A DNA stretch of 32,945 bases, from assembly GCA_004557805.1 (NCBI GenBank), contig SFFS01000025.1, positions 1 through 32,945 of the forward strand, read 5' to 3'. Under the pieces are notes generated by a model. It was not told where the DNA came from, did not search any database, and worked only from the letters and a program-made list of their open reading frames with translations. The DNA is from Clostridiales bacterium. GTDB lineage: Bacteria > Bacillota > Clostridia > Christensenellales > Aristaeellaceae. How positions within the stretch are numbered: the first letter of the stretch is position 1; each line of letters opens with the position of its first letter. Both the position numbers and the translations under genes were made by a program. This document shows positions 16,277 to 24,579 of the stretch, one piece after another.

Positions 16277-17788
16277 ATGAGTGAAGAATATGTTCTCGAG
16301 CTGGATCATATCCGCAAGGAATATCCCGGCGTAGTGGCTCTGGCGGACGTTACGCTCAAGCTGCGGCGCGGAGAAATTCTCGGGCTGATCGGCGAGAACG
16401 GCGCAGGCAAATCTACGCTGATTAAATGCTGCTCCGGCGCGGTGATTCCCACGTCGGGCAAAATCAGGATTAACGGCAAGGAGTTCGACCGCATGACGCC
16501 TCAGCTGGCGGCGGAGAACGGAATCGCCATTATATATCAGGAGTTCAATAACGTCACGGAGCTTTCCGCGGCGGAAAACCTCTTTTTGGGCCGCCCCATC
16601 CGCAAGGGGATCGTGATCGACAGAAAGGCGATGGAGGCGGAGGCAGCAAGGGCGTTTGAGCAGCTGCATATCAACATCAACCCGCGCGAGCTGGTAAAGA
16701 ACCTTTCGGTCGGCTATCAGCAGATGATCGAGATCGCCAAGGCGATTCATCAGAACGCGCAGGTGCTCATCATGGACGAGCCGAGCGCCCCGCTGACCAA
16801 CAACGAAGTTGAAAACATGTTTAAAGTGGTGGAGCTGCTCAAGCAGAGAGGCGTTTCCATCATTTACATATCGCACCGCCTGGAGGAAATTTTCCGGCTG
16901 ACCGACCGCGTCGAGGTTATCCGCGACGGGCATTATGTCGATACGCGCGATACTGCCGACGTGGACGTCGATCAGCTGATCCGCATGATGGTTGGCCGCG
17001 AGATGAACCAGAAGTTCCCGCCGCGAGCATCGTGCGTGGACGAGAGCCGTGTGGTGCTGGAACTGAGGGACGTGTGCGGCAATAAGAACAAGAACATGAG
17101 CCTGAAGCTGCATGCAGGCGAGGTGCTGGGCCTGGGCGGCCTGGTAGGCGCGGGGCGCACGGAGCTTGCGGAGATGATTTTCGGGGCGAAGCCCAAGGAA
17201 TCCGGCCAGATTCTTCTCAACGGGAAGGAGATCAATCCCAAATCGCCGCGCGAGGCGATTGATCTGGGTATCGCGCTCGTGCCGGAGGATCGCAAGCGTC
17301 ACGGCACGCTTTTGACCAACTCCATCAAAAACAACATCAATATGCCGATCTATCAGCGCATCTCCAAGGCGAGCGTCATTCATTCCGGCAAGGAGAAGAA
17401 AACGGCGGAAAAATACCGCGAGGAAATTCAGATCAAGTGCCCGACGATCAATCAGCTGGTGAAAAACCTTTCCGGCGGAAACCAGCAGAAGGTGATCCTG
17501 GGCAAATGGCTGGCAGCGGATTCACAGCTGATTATCTTCGACGAGCCGACGCGCGGCATTGACGTCGGCGCGAAGTTTGAAATTTACAAGCTGATTAACG
17601 CCCTTGTCGAGCAGGGGCGCAGCGTGCTGATGATTTCGTCGGAAATGGAAGAGCTGATGGGCATGTCGGACCGCATCATCGTTCTGGCGGAGCACAGGAT
17701 GACGGGCGAACTGACGAAAGAGCAGTTCAACGCGGATACCATCATGGCCTACGCCTCGGCGATTGCGGATCAAAAGGAGGTTTCCTGA
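16277..17788 (+). CDS. Sugar ABC transporter ATP-binding protein with two nucleotide-binding domains (RbsA/MglA-like)
   Basis: A 503-residue double ATPase. Domain 1 has Walker A GENGAGKST (residues 39-47), signature LSVGYQQ and Walker B VLIMDEP. Domain 2 has a degenerate Walker A (GLVGAGRTEL), a full signature LSGGNQQKV and Walker B LIIFDEPTRGIDVG. This one-strong/one-weak site pattern is normal for RbsA/MglA/XylG proteins. It powers uptake through the permease that begins one base after its stop, for sugar captured by the upstream binding protein. The start is the ATG at 16277, preceded by GGGAGG; an earlier in-frame ATG at 16187 lies inside the intercistronic hairpin region. One small oddity is APLT in place of the usual AALT after the first Walker B. 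Confidence 0.95.
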   Translation: MSEEYVLELDHIRKEYPGVVALADVTLKLRRGEILGLIGENGAGKSTLIKCCSGAVIPTSGKIRINGKEFDRMTPQLAAENGIAIIYQEFNNVTELSAAENLFLGRPIRKGIVIDRKAMEAEAARAFEQLHININPRELVKNLSVGYQQMIEIAKAIHQNAQVLIMDEPSAPLTNNEVENMFKVVELLKQRGVSIIYISHRLEEIFRLTDRVEVIRDGHYVDTRDTADVDVDQLIRMMVGREMNQKFPPRASCVDESRVVLELRDVCGNKNKNMSLKLHAGEVLGLGGLVGAGRTELAEMIFGAKPKESGQILLNGKEINPKSPREAIDLGIALVPEDRKRHGTLLTNSIKNNINMPIYQRISKASVIHSGKEKKTAEKYREEIQIKCPTINQLVKNLSGGNQQKVILGKWLAADSQLIIFDEPTRGIDVGAKFEIYKLINALVEQGRSVLMISSEMEELMGMSDRIIVLAEHRMTGELTKEQFNADTIMAYASAIADQKEVS

Positions 17789-17789
17789 A

Positions 17790-18752
17790 GTGGAAAACAG
17801 GAACATCAAGAACTTTATAAAAACCAACGCGATCTGGCTGGTATTCATCATCGAGGTTCTTATCTTTTCCGTGGCCAGCAAGGGAACCTTTATTTCGGCC
17901 AGCAACATGGTCAACATCATGCGTCAGATTTCCTATTACGGGATCGCGTCTATCGGCATGACGTTCGTCATCCTTATCGGCGGCATCGATCTGTCCATCG
18001 GCTCGATCATTACGCTGGTAAACATGATCTGCGCCTATATGATGGTGAACATGGGTATCAATATGTGGATTGCGGTGCTGATTTCGCTGGCCGTGTCCGT
18101 GCTGATCGGCCTGCTCAACGGCGCGATGGTCGCGTCCGTCGGCATGCCGGCGCTGATCGCTACGTTCGCCTCGCAGACGGTGTTCGAGGGCCTTGCGTTC
18201 ATTATCACAAACGGCCGCCCCATTTCCGGGTTCACGAAGATTTATCCGGCGTTCAATCTTTTCGCCCGGTGGACGGTGCTGGGCGTTCCCGTCTGCGCGC
18301 TGATCATGGCGGGCTGTTTCGCCATTGGCAGCTTCATCCTGAACAAGACGTATTTCGGCCGCTACTTCTACGCCATCGGCGGCAACGAAGAAGCCTCGGC
18401 GCTGTCGGGTATTCTCGTCAACCGGATGAAATACCTGATCTACGCGCTGTCCGGCCTGTTCGCGGGCCTTGCGGGCATCGTGCTGCTGTCGCGCTCGGGC
18501 TCCGCACAGACGACGGTCGGCAAGGGGCTGGAGTTTGACGTGATCACGTGCGTGGTGTTGGGCGGCGTGTCGGTGAACGGCGGCATCGGCCGCATTTCCG
18601 GCGTAGTCGCCGGCGTGCTGATTATTGGTTCGCTGACCAACGGCATGATCCTGATGAATGTGAGCGAATATACGCAGATGGTCGTCAAGGGCGTGGTGCT
18701 GGCGCTGGCCGTCGGCCTCGACTGTATGTCCAACCGCCGCAAAACGCTGTGA
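17790..18752 (+). CDS. Sugar ABC transporter permease (RbsC-like)
   Basis: A 320-residue membrane protein with about eight to ten hydrophobic segments. Family hallmarks are GMTFVILIGGIDLSIGSI (about residue 60), the cytoplasmic coupling motif TYFGRYFYAIGGNEEASALSG and VITCVVLGGVSVNGGIG. It forms the channel for the sugar importer encoded in this operon. The start is a GTG at 17790, one base after the ATPase stop, with AAAAGGAGG 9 bases upstream; the in-frame ATG at 17763 inside the ATPase gene gives a tail without family similarity. It is the last gene before the terminator at 18799-18860. Confidence 0.94.
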   Translation: MENRNIKNFIKTNAIWLVFIIEVLIFSVASKGTFISASNMVNIMRQISYYGIASIGMTFVILIGGIDLSIGSIITLVNMICAYMMVNMGINMWIAVLISLAVSVLIGLLNGAMVASVGMPALIATFASQTVFEGLAFIITNGRPISGFTKIYPAFNLFARWTVLGVPVCALIMAGCFAIGSFILNKTYFGRYFYAIGGNEEASALSGILVNRMKYLIYALSGLFAGLAGIVLLSRSGSAQTTVGKGLEFDVITCVVLGGVSVNGGIGRISGVVAGVLIIGSLTNGMILMNVSEYTQMVVKGVVLALAVGLDCMSNRRKTL

Positions 18753-18798
18753 CGCGAGGTATTTGAAAACTAAACGCACAAACGACTGCCTGCGCAGC

Positions 18799-18860
18799 GC
18801 CGTCTCCCGCCGTTCTAACTCCCTGCGGCGGGAGACGGCTAATTTTGGGATTTTTCCCGC
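18799..18860 (+). terminator. Strong intrinsic terminator of the ribose/allose-type ABC operon
   Basis: A perfect 14-bp stem (18799-18812 with 18826-18839) with a 13-base loop is followed by TAATTTTGGGATTTTT, 46 bases after the permease stop. Confidence 0.9.
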
Positions 18861-19180
18861 GCAAAAGCGCGGAAAAGAACGCGCGGCGGTGCGTGCAGCG
18901 ATAGACAAGAATGAGCGCGGCTGCTGAACGGCGAAACACAGGCAGGGGATGGGCTGCGTTTCAACCGGTTGTCGTGGTTCGTGCTGTCCTGACGCGACGG
19001 AAAGCGAATGCAGCAGGATGCTCCTGGCGGCGGCCGACAACAGAGGATGCGGCGCTGCGACTGAACCGCGAATAAAAGGGCCGTTGTGGTTGCTGCGGAT
19101 GCAGGCGTTTCGCGTCTGTGATGCGATAAACGCAAGTTTCCCGTATTGCGACAAAGCTTTCACTTTTAAGTTATAGCCAA
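18861..19180. other. Gene-free stretch with no recognised feature
   Basis: No open frame here reads like a protein on either strand, and no tRNA, repeat or promoter with good spacing was found. It lies between the operon terminator and the decayed gene copies, so it may be old coding sequence degraded beyond recognition (inference). Confidence 0.5.
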
Positions 19181-19406
19181 CGCCCTGCTCAGAAAGCCCA
19201 CATTTTTATTAACGCTCACGCCGAAACGGCATGACAGTATGGCTGATGATGGAAGATAAGCGCACGTTGGGGAATGAAACCACAGTCGGAAAATCAGATT
19301 TAGAAGTCCGCGCGTTTCGATGCAGTTATTCGAGAACGCAAACCAGTCATCCCAGCTGGCATTTGCATTGATAATCGCAGCCGTAGAAGGCGCAGGTCTT
19401 TGCCCG
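19181..19406 (-). repeat. Degenerate copy 2 of the transglutaminase-gene 3' end
   Basis: On the minus strand this copy keeps INANA and WFAF in its first part and a tail ending LIKMWAF before the stop at 19189-19191. It also has an in-frame TGA (19216-19218) and the same internal insertion as the neighbouring copy. The unit is about 226 bp, in direct orientation with 19407-19612. It is more diverged from the intact gene end than the other copy. Confidence 0.7.
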
Positions 19407-19612
19407 CGCCCTGCTCAGAAATCCAGCATCTTTATCAACGCCTGTGCCGAACCAACATGACGGTATGGCTGATGATGGAAGATAAGCGCACGTTGGGGTG
19501 CGGTCAGCCTTTGCAGTCCTCGCGTCTCGATGCAATCATTCGTGAACGCAAACCAGCCGTCCCCGGCGGCGTTTGCATTGATAATCGCGGCCGTAGACGG
19601 CACAACTTTTGC
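19407..19612 (-). repeat. Degenerate copy 1 of the transglutaminase-gene 3' end
   Basis: The minus strand reads IINANAAGDGWFAFTN, an inserted stretch of about 26 residues, then HVGSAQALIKMLDF and a stop at 19415-19417. The intact gene ends AVNAAGKGLFAFTN..HVGSVQAVIKMLDS, so this is a duplicated tail that follows the intact stop by a few bases but sits in another frame. The open frame of about 60 codons is a remnant, not a gene. Confidence 0.75.
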
Positions 19613-19622
19613 CCACCCTCGT

Positions 19623-21950
19623 TCAGGAATCCAGCATCTTTATCACCGCCTGCACCGAACCGACATGATAATTCGTAAACGCGAACAGCCCCTTCCCCGC
19701 AGCGTTCACGGCGATAGCCAGCGGCAGGCGCAGATCGCCCGCCTGAAGCAGCTTGCGCCAGTGGAGCTCGGCTTCCGGATCAGAGGCGATCATCAGCCGC
19801 GCGCAGCCGGGGAGCGCGGCAAGAACCTGCCGCAGCTTTTCGTTGCCCGCCTGGGATTCGTCGCCGATCAGCAGGCAGACGGCCAGCTGGCCGTTAAGCA
19901 GTGCTTTTGCATCCAGCAGTTCGTTGAGAAAATGTTCCGTCGGTTCTTCTCCGGGCGCAAGAAAGGCGAGAATCGCAGGACGGCCGTTCAGCGCCTGCGG
20001 AAGCGGCGCGATGGCGCCGTTTTCTATCGCGCGATAGGGCGGCAGGGGAATGTGCAGCAGCTTCTCAGCCGTCATATCCGGAGCGAGGTTCAGGTCAAGA
20101 ACCGCTTCTTCTCCCTCTGCTGCGTCGATAGGGAAGACGCGCCCGTCGATTGCGCCGTCGATCTGCCGCTGGCATGTGACCGCGCGGTATTTCCCGGCGG
20201 CCACCGGGAGCGTCAGCGTGTCTGCGAGCGATATGTTTCCCAGACGAAGCGTTTCAAAGACGCCGTTTTGCAGCGCGCCGATGGAAAAATGCACGCCGTA
20301 TTCCAGCGGCTGCGCCGCGCGATTGCGCAGCGTCAGGCGCGCGGTGGGCTGCGCTTGCAGTTCGACGGCGCGATAGCGCCCGCCGTCCCAGAACTCCTTT
20401 GCGCCGCTGACAGGGTTCAGACGCGCGGCGACGCCGTGCGCCCGGCAGATGGAGACGAACAGCGCGTCGCGGGTGCGGCCGCTGCCGAAACCGGCTTCCC
20501 AGGCTGCGCGCAGGTTGGGGCAGAGCGCCGCTGGTTCCGTTTCGCGCAGCTGCACGCGTGCCGACACCGCGCGCCATACGTCCGGCGCGCCGCCGAACGG
20601 GCCGAGGTTCCGGCGGAACCAGCCGCGCACGGGAAACAGCGCCTCGTCCGCTATGCGCGGACAGAGCACGCTTTTCGCCCAGACCGCCTGCGAATAGCGC
20701 GGCTTCGCGGGCAGCGCCGTTTCGAGCGCATCGCACAGCGTTTCGGCGGAGACATCGGCCAGATCTTTCTCGCGCAGCGAGGCGAGCAGCGTGGTTTTGT
20801 CTCCGGAGGTGAAGCGCGCATCCTTCAGAAAGCGGCGGATTTCTCCGGCGTTCAGCCGCGCGGCGCGCAGAAAGGCGTTGGACTCCGTCTGTTCCCCAGC
20901 GTGCCGCGCTTCCCGCAGCGCCCGGCATGCCGCCATGCGCCGGCGATGCGCGGCGAGCGTCTCCTGCGGGAACAGGCTCGGCTGAATGCGCGTCTCCTGC
21001 GGCGGCTGCTGGTGAAAGGCGCTTTGCGCCGCATCGAACGAAACTGCCTGCGAAAAATCGAGCGTGCAGCACGACTCGCGCGCCGTATCGACGGTGCGGC
21101 AGAGATAGCGGCGTCCGTCGTGCGCGTGCAGATGAACCGTGCCCAGCCCCAGCTCCAGCCGGACGCACCCGTCCTCGCCGGTTTTTCCCTGATAAATGGG
21201 GAAAAATTCCGCCATGTTCGCCAGCTCGAAGCGCACCGTGATTCCGGCCCTGGGGCTGCCGCCTTCCAGCACCGTTGTGGTGAAAAGCCGTGTCTTCGCA
21301 TACATGGCCGTGCTGTTGACGAATTGCGTTTCGCCCGCGCGCGGTGTACCGTATGCGCGCGTGCTGACCAGCATCGCCTTTGAGGCCGATGCGGTGAACC
21401 AGCCCGAATCGAGCACGGGCTCCGGTTCGCATGCGCCGAGATAACGCCAGCGGCCGTCCGCCCACGCCTCCACCCAGGCGTGGTTGTCGTCGCAGTGCGA
21501 CCAACGCGGGACGTACACCTGCCGCGCAGGAATGCCCGCCGCGCGCAGCGCGCATACGAGCAGAACGGATTCCTCGCCGCAGCGGCCGAATCCGCGGCGC
21601 ATCACCGTCAGCGCGTTGGCCGTGCGGTCGTCTGTGAGGCGGTAGGTCGCCTGCTCGAAGCACCAGAAGTTGATTTCGAGAATCGCCTGCTCCATCGTCA
21701 GCCCCTTCAGGCGCGGCGCGAGCTGCCGCCAGATTGCGGCGTGATAGAAAACCGCGTCCTCGTTGTTGACGCGGGGAAACAGCACGAACGGGCGGAAAAT
21801 TTCCTCCGGAACGGAGCGCCCCCACGGCGTTTCCGCGCGCACGGCCAGCGCATGGCGCACGACGGCGCGCAGGAAGCCTTCGTCCGCGGCGATGCGGTCG
21901 GCCGGGGGCAGGCTTTCGCGCAGCCAGGCAAGCAGGTCGGATTCGTTCAT
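19623..21950 (-). CDS. Transglutaminase-like protein with degenerate second domain and C-terminal thioredoxin-like domain
   Basis: About 775 residues, no signal peptide. The N-terminal transglutaminase core (papain-like fold) has Cys124 in GFGRCGEESVLLVCALRAAGI and His157 in DDNHAWVEAW. The third position is in YLGACEPEPVLD, where Glu175 stands where Asp is usual. A beta-sandwich of the carboxypeptidase-regulatory kind follows (about 225-290: AGITVRFELANMAEFFPIYQ). Around residue 470-520 there is a second transglutaminase-like stretch (SGRTRDALFVSICRAHGVAA, then RLNP) without the cysteine. The last ~130 residues resemble a thioredoxin fold (ILAFLAPGEEPTEHFLNELL) without a CxxC. The start at 21950 has GAGGAGG 8 bases upstream and lies downstream of a clear promoter (21988-22017). 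The activity (protease, amidase or crosslinker) is unknown. Confidence 0.85.
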   Translation of the reverse strand: MNESDLLAWLRESLPPADRIAADEGFLRAVVRHALAVRAETPWGRSVPEEIFRPFVLFPRVNNEDAVFYHAAIWRQLAPRLKGLTMEQAILEINFWCFEQATYRLTDDRTANALTVMRRGFGRCGEESVLLVCALRAAGIPARQVYVPRWSHCDDNHAWVEAWADGRWRYLGACEPEPVLDSGWFTASASKAMLVSTRAYGTPRAGETQFVNSTAMYAKTRLFTTTVLEGGSPRAGITVRFELANMAEFFPIYQGKTGEDGCVRLELGLGTVHLHAHDGRRYLCRTVDTARESCCTLDFSQAVSFDAAQSAFHQQPPQETRIQPSLFPQETLAAHRRRMAACRALREARHAGEQTESNAFLRAARLNAGEIRRFLKDARFTSGDKTTLLASLREKDLADVSAETLCDALETALPAKPRYSQAVWAKSVLCPRIADEALFPVRGWFRRNLGPFGGAPDVWRAVSARVQLRETEPAALCPNLRAAWEAGFGSGRTRDALFVSICRAHGVAARLNPVSGAKEFWDGGRYRAVELQAQPTARLTLRNRAAQPLEYGVHFSIGALQNGVFETLRLGNISLADTLTLPVAAGKYRAVTCQRQIDGAIDGRVFPIDAAEGEEAVLDLNLAPDMTAEKLLHIPLPPYRAIENGAIAPLPQALNGRPAILAFLAPGEEPTEHFLNELLDAKALLNGQLAVCLLIGDESQAGNEKLRQVLAALPGCARLMIASDPEAELHWRKLLQAGDLRLPLAIAVNAAGKGLFAFTNYHVGSVQAVIKMLDS

Positions 21951-21987
21951 CAGGAGCCCCTCCTCGGAAAGTCGGTTTTGCGTACTC

Positions 21988-22017
21988 AATATAGCGGCGG
22001 CGCAGGGCGCGTGTCAA
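21988..22017 (-). promoter_or_regulatory. Sigma-A promoter of the transglutaminase-like gene
   Basis: On the minus strand TTGACA (22017-22012) and TATATT (21993-21988) are 18 bases apart, ending 38 bases before the chosen ATG at 21950. It rules out the longer frame that starts at 21989. Confidence 0.82.
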
Positions 22018-22036
22018 GCCGCGCGGAAAATATAAA

Positions 22037-22064
22037 TTGTAATCTATTTGCGCCATGTTATAAT
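22037..22064 (+). promoter_or_regulatory. Sigma-A promoter of the cutC-fucosidase operon
   Basis: TTGTAA (22037-22042) and TATAAT (22059-22064) are 16 bases apart. A 7-bp hairpin (22071-22087, loop GCT) begins at the expected transcript start, before the AAGGAGG site of cutC. Confidence 0.78.
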
Positions 22065-22117
22065 ATTTTTGCGGCGCGCTGCGCCGCCGGGAAACGTGCG
22101 AAGGAGGAAGAATTTCC

Positions 22118-22873
22118 ATGCGAAAATTTTTGTTGGAGGTTTGCTGCGGCAGCGTTGAGGACGTGCTGGCGGCAAAGGAAGGCGGCGCGGATCGAGTGGA
22201 ACTGAATTCGTGCCTGTTCCACGGCGGACTTACGCCTTCGGTGGGCGAACTGATCGTGGCCAAGCGGGCGGTGGATATTCCCGTGATGACGATGGTGCGG
22301 CCGCGGCAGGGCGGCTTCTGCTATACCGATGCGGAATACCGCACGGCGCTGGCCGACGCGGAGCAGCTGCTGGCGCACGGCGCGGACGGGCTGGTGTTCG
22401 GATTCCTTAACCCGGACGGTACGCTCGATAAGGCGCGCACGAAGGAACTGGTACGGCTGGCGGGCAAAAAGACGAAGGTGTTCCACCGCGCCATCGACGT
22501 AGCGCCAGATTGGAAGGAAATGCTTTCGCAGCTGATCGAGCTGGGCGTCGATCGCGTGCTTACAAGCGGCCTTGCGCCGGATGTGTTCTACGGCGTGGAT
22601 ACGATTCGCGAGATGGTTGAATTCGCGCAGGGCGCGATCGAGATCCTGCCCGGCGCGGGCGTGAACCTTAAAAACGTCGATCGGATTCTAGATGCGACCG
22701 GCTGCGGGCAGATTCATGTGGCCAGTTTTACGCAGCGCTACGATACCTCTACACAGAACAATCGTGATGTTTTCTATGGGGGCGCCCTTTACCCCCCGGA
22801 AGACCGTTATGATGTAATTAACGGCGCGTATATTGCCGAAATTCGCGCGCATGGCGAAACGACCATGCGATGA
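22118..22873 (+). CDS. cutC: CutC family protein
   Basis: A 251-residue TIM-barrel protein matching the CutC family along its length. It has LLEVCCGSVEDVLAAKEGGA, then DRVELNSCLFHGGLTPSVGE; VMVRP-type segment MTMVRPRQGGFCYTDAE; DGLVFGFLNPDGTLD; FHRAIDVAPDW; DRVLTSGLAP; and ILPGAGVNLKNVDRIL with IHVASFTQR near the end. CutC was named for copper homeostasis, but its biochemical role is unsettled and many bacterial members sit in carbohydrate loci. Here it is the first gene of an operon with an alpha-L-fucosidase whose ribosome site overlaps its end. AAGGAGG lies 10 bases before the ATG. A sugar-related function is possible by context only. Confidence 0.92.
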   Translation: MRKFLLEVCCGSVEDVLAAKEGGADRVELNSCLFHGGLTPSVGELIVAKRAVDIPVMTMVRPRQGGFCYTDAEYRTALADAEQLLAHGADGLVFGFLNPDGTLDKARTKELVRLAGKKTKVFHRAIDVAPDWKEMLSQLIELGVDRVLTSGLAPDVFYGVDTIREMVEFAQGAIEILPGAGVNLKNVDRILDATGCGQIHVASFTQRYDTSTQNNRDVFYGGALYPPEDRYDVINGAYIAEIRAHGETTMR

Positions 22874-22884
22874 AGGAGGAACCG

Positions 22885-24351
22885 ATGCGGCAGCAGGAAA
22901 TTCTGGAGCGCGCGCAGCGCGTGATCGAACAGGGCCCCTATACCGATACGTGGGAATCGCTCTGTACGCACCCGAATCCGAAATGGTATCAGGATGCGAA
23001 GCTGGGCATTTTCATCCACTGGGGCGTTTATTCCGTTCCGGCGTACAGCAGCGAGTGGTATTCGCGCTATATGTACGTGAAGGGCACAAAGGCGTATGAA
23101 CATCATCTTGCCGTCTACGGCCCGCAGGACCGGTTCGGCTATAAGGACTTTATTCCCATGTTCTGGGCGGAGAAGTTCGACCCGGCGAAGTGGATGGACC
23201 TTATCGCAGAATCTGGCGCAAAATATGTGATGCCGGTATCCGAGCACCACGATGGATTCCAGATGTATAAAAGCGAGCTTTCGCACTGGAACGCCTTTGA
23301 AATGGGACCGCGCCGCGACGTGCTGGGCGCGCTGCGCGCCGAAGCGGAAGCGCGCGGCATAACCTTCTGCACCTCGAACCACCGCGCGGAGCATTGCTGG
23401 TTCTTTAACGGCGGAACGAAAATTCCCTCCGACGTGCCGGAGAATCCCGATTTTTACGACAGGCCCATCTGGCTGGACGGCGACGTGCGTTCCCTGCAGA
23501 ACATCTATGCGCCCGTGCCGCCGCGGGAGCATCTGGAAAACTGGCTGGCGCGCCTGTGCGAACTGGTTGACCGGTATCGCCCGCATGTGGTTTATTTCGA
23601 CTGGTGGATCAAGAACGTGGCGTTTCGGCCTTATCTGCGCAAGTTTGCGGCGTTCTATTATAACCGCGCCGCGGAGTGGGGCATGGATGTGGCGATCAAC
23701 GATAAATACGATGCGTTCATGGCGGGCAGCGCCGTGGTCGATGTGGAGCGGGGCTACATGAGCGATATCCGGCCGAACATGTGGCAGACGTGTACGTCGG
23801 TTGCGAAAAACTCCTGGGGCTACACGGAAAACAACGAGTTCAAGCGCCCGGAGGATCTGGTGACGGATCTGGTGGACATCGTAAGCAAAAACGGAAACAT
23901 GCTGCTCAATATTGGCCCGCGTGCCGACGGCACCATCACCGACGAGGATGCGCACGTGCTGCGCTGCATCGGCGCATGGCTGCGCGAAAATGGAGAGGGC
24001 ATTTACGGCACGCGGCCCTGGGCGCGCTTTGGCGAAGGCCCGACGAAGCTGCCGGAGGGCGCGTTCTGCGAAGGCGAGCGGCCGGTGTTTACGGCGGAGG
24101 ATTTCCGCTATACCTTCAAGCCCGGCAAGGTGTTTACGTTCTGCATGAACCCGCCGGAGGACGGCGTGCTGCGCATGAAGGCGTTTGCCCGTACCTTTAC
24201 CGACGCGACCGATTATAATGTGGTGGGCGTTCGGATGATGGACGGCACAGAAGTGCCGTTTGACCGCGACGAAACCTGCATGACCGTGCGCTGCGGCGCT
24301 TCGGCGTGGCGCAGGGGCTATCCTGCGGGCGTTTGCGTAGAACTCGATTGA
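22885..24351 (+). CDS. Alpha-L-fucosidase, GH29 family
   Basis: A 488-residue enzyme. GH29 hallmarks are WYQDAKLGIFIHWGVYSVPA, then SSEWYSRYMY at the N-terminus, KYVMPVSEHHDGFQMYKSEL and the nucleophile segment PHVVYFDWW with Asp239. The barrel ends with LLNIGPRADGTI, then EGIYGTRPWARFGEGPTK; a short beta domain follows. It removes alpha-linked L-fucose from glycans. No signal peptide is present, so it should act in the cytoplasm on imported fucosylated oligosaccharides. The start at 22885 is chosen because AAGGAGG lies 5 bases upstream; an ATG at 22870 overlapping the cutC stop is also in frame. The acid/base residue is not assigned, as it varies in position within the family. Confidence 0.94.
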   Translation: MRQQEILERAQRVIEQGPYTDTWESLCTHPNPKWYQDAKLGIFIHWGVYSVPAYSSEWYSRYMYVKGTKAYEHHLAVYGPQDRFGYKDFIPMFWAEKFDPAKWMDLIAESGAKYVMPVSEHHDGFQMYKSELSHWNAFEMGPRRDVLGALRAEAEARGITFCTSNHRAEHCWFFNGGTKIPSDVPENPDFYDRPIWLDGDVRSLQNIYAPVPPREHLENWLARLCELVDRYRPHVVYFDWWIKNVAFRPYLRKFAAFYYNRAAEWGMDVAINDKYDAFMAGSAVVDVERGYMSDIRPNMWQTCTSVAKNSWGYTENNEFKRPEDLVTDLVDIVSKNGNMLLNIGPRADGTITDEDAHVLRCIGAWLRENGEGIYGTRPWARFGEGPTKLPEGAFCEGERPVFTAEDFRYTFKPGKVFTFCMNPPEDGVLRMKAFARTFTDATDYNVVGVRMMDGTEVPFDRDETCMTVRCGASAWRRGYPAGVCVELD

Positions 24352-24381
24352 CGGAACGAAAAAGCCGTGCCGTTGGTTTTA

Positions 24382-24541
24382 TTGAAAAGCTGGCGGTAGG
24401 GGGAAACAAACTCCTGTGCCGCCCGCTTTCCGGATTTTGCGTTGGGAAATAGAATTTCCCGGCGCAAAATTGTCCCGAACCCGATTTGAATTCGGGAGGA
24501 CTTCGGTTCTCTCGCGCTTTTTCCTGGATTTTGAAAAGCTG
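24382..24541. repeat. Hairpin-rich segment bounded by 11-bp direct repeats
   Basis: TTGAAAAGCTG occurs at 24382-24392 and again at 24531-24541. Between them lie an imperfect hairpin at 24388-24427 (AGC.GGCGG with CCGCC.GCT, plus an inner pair of arms), a 17-bp RNA stem at 24434-24470 that closes fully if two U-G pairs are allowed (loop AGA), and CCCGAA/TTCGGG at 24474-24496. No open frame is plausible. It could be a structured 3' region of the fucosidase transcript or a small inserted repeat element; neither is proven. Confidence 0.5.
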
Positions 24542-24567
24542 AAGGCCGCGCATTTCTGCGCGGCCTT
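24542..24567. terminator. Bidirectional terminator between the fucosidase and TetR genes
   Basis: An 11-bp perfect stem AAGGCCGCGCA/TGCGCGGCCTT with loop TTTC. It is followed by TT on the plus strand and by a T-rich stretch on the minus strand, 12 bases after the TetR stop. Confidence 0.75.
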
Positions 24568-24579
24568 TTGCGTTGCCGA

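Noticed and set aside
19415..19603. Small open frame of about 60 codons with an ATG on the minus strand
   Set aside because: It is the duplicated tail of the transglutaminase gene with an insertion, and has no ribosome site or separate promoter, so it is listed as a repeat.
24382..24541. Insertion sequence or attachment site
   Set aside because: No transposase or integrase is near and the repeats do not match a known end, so only a structured repeat segment is claimed.
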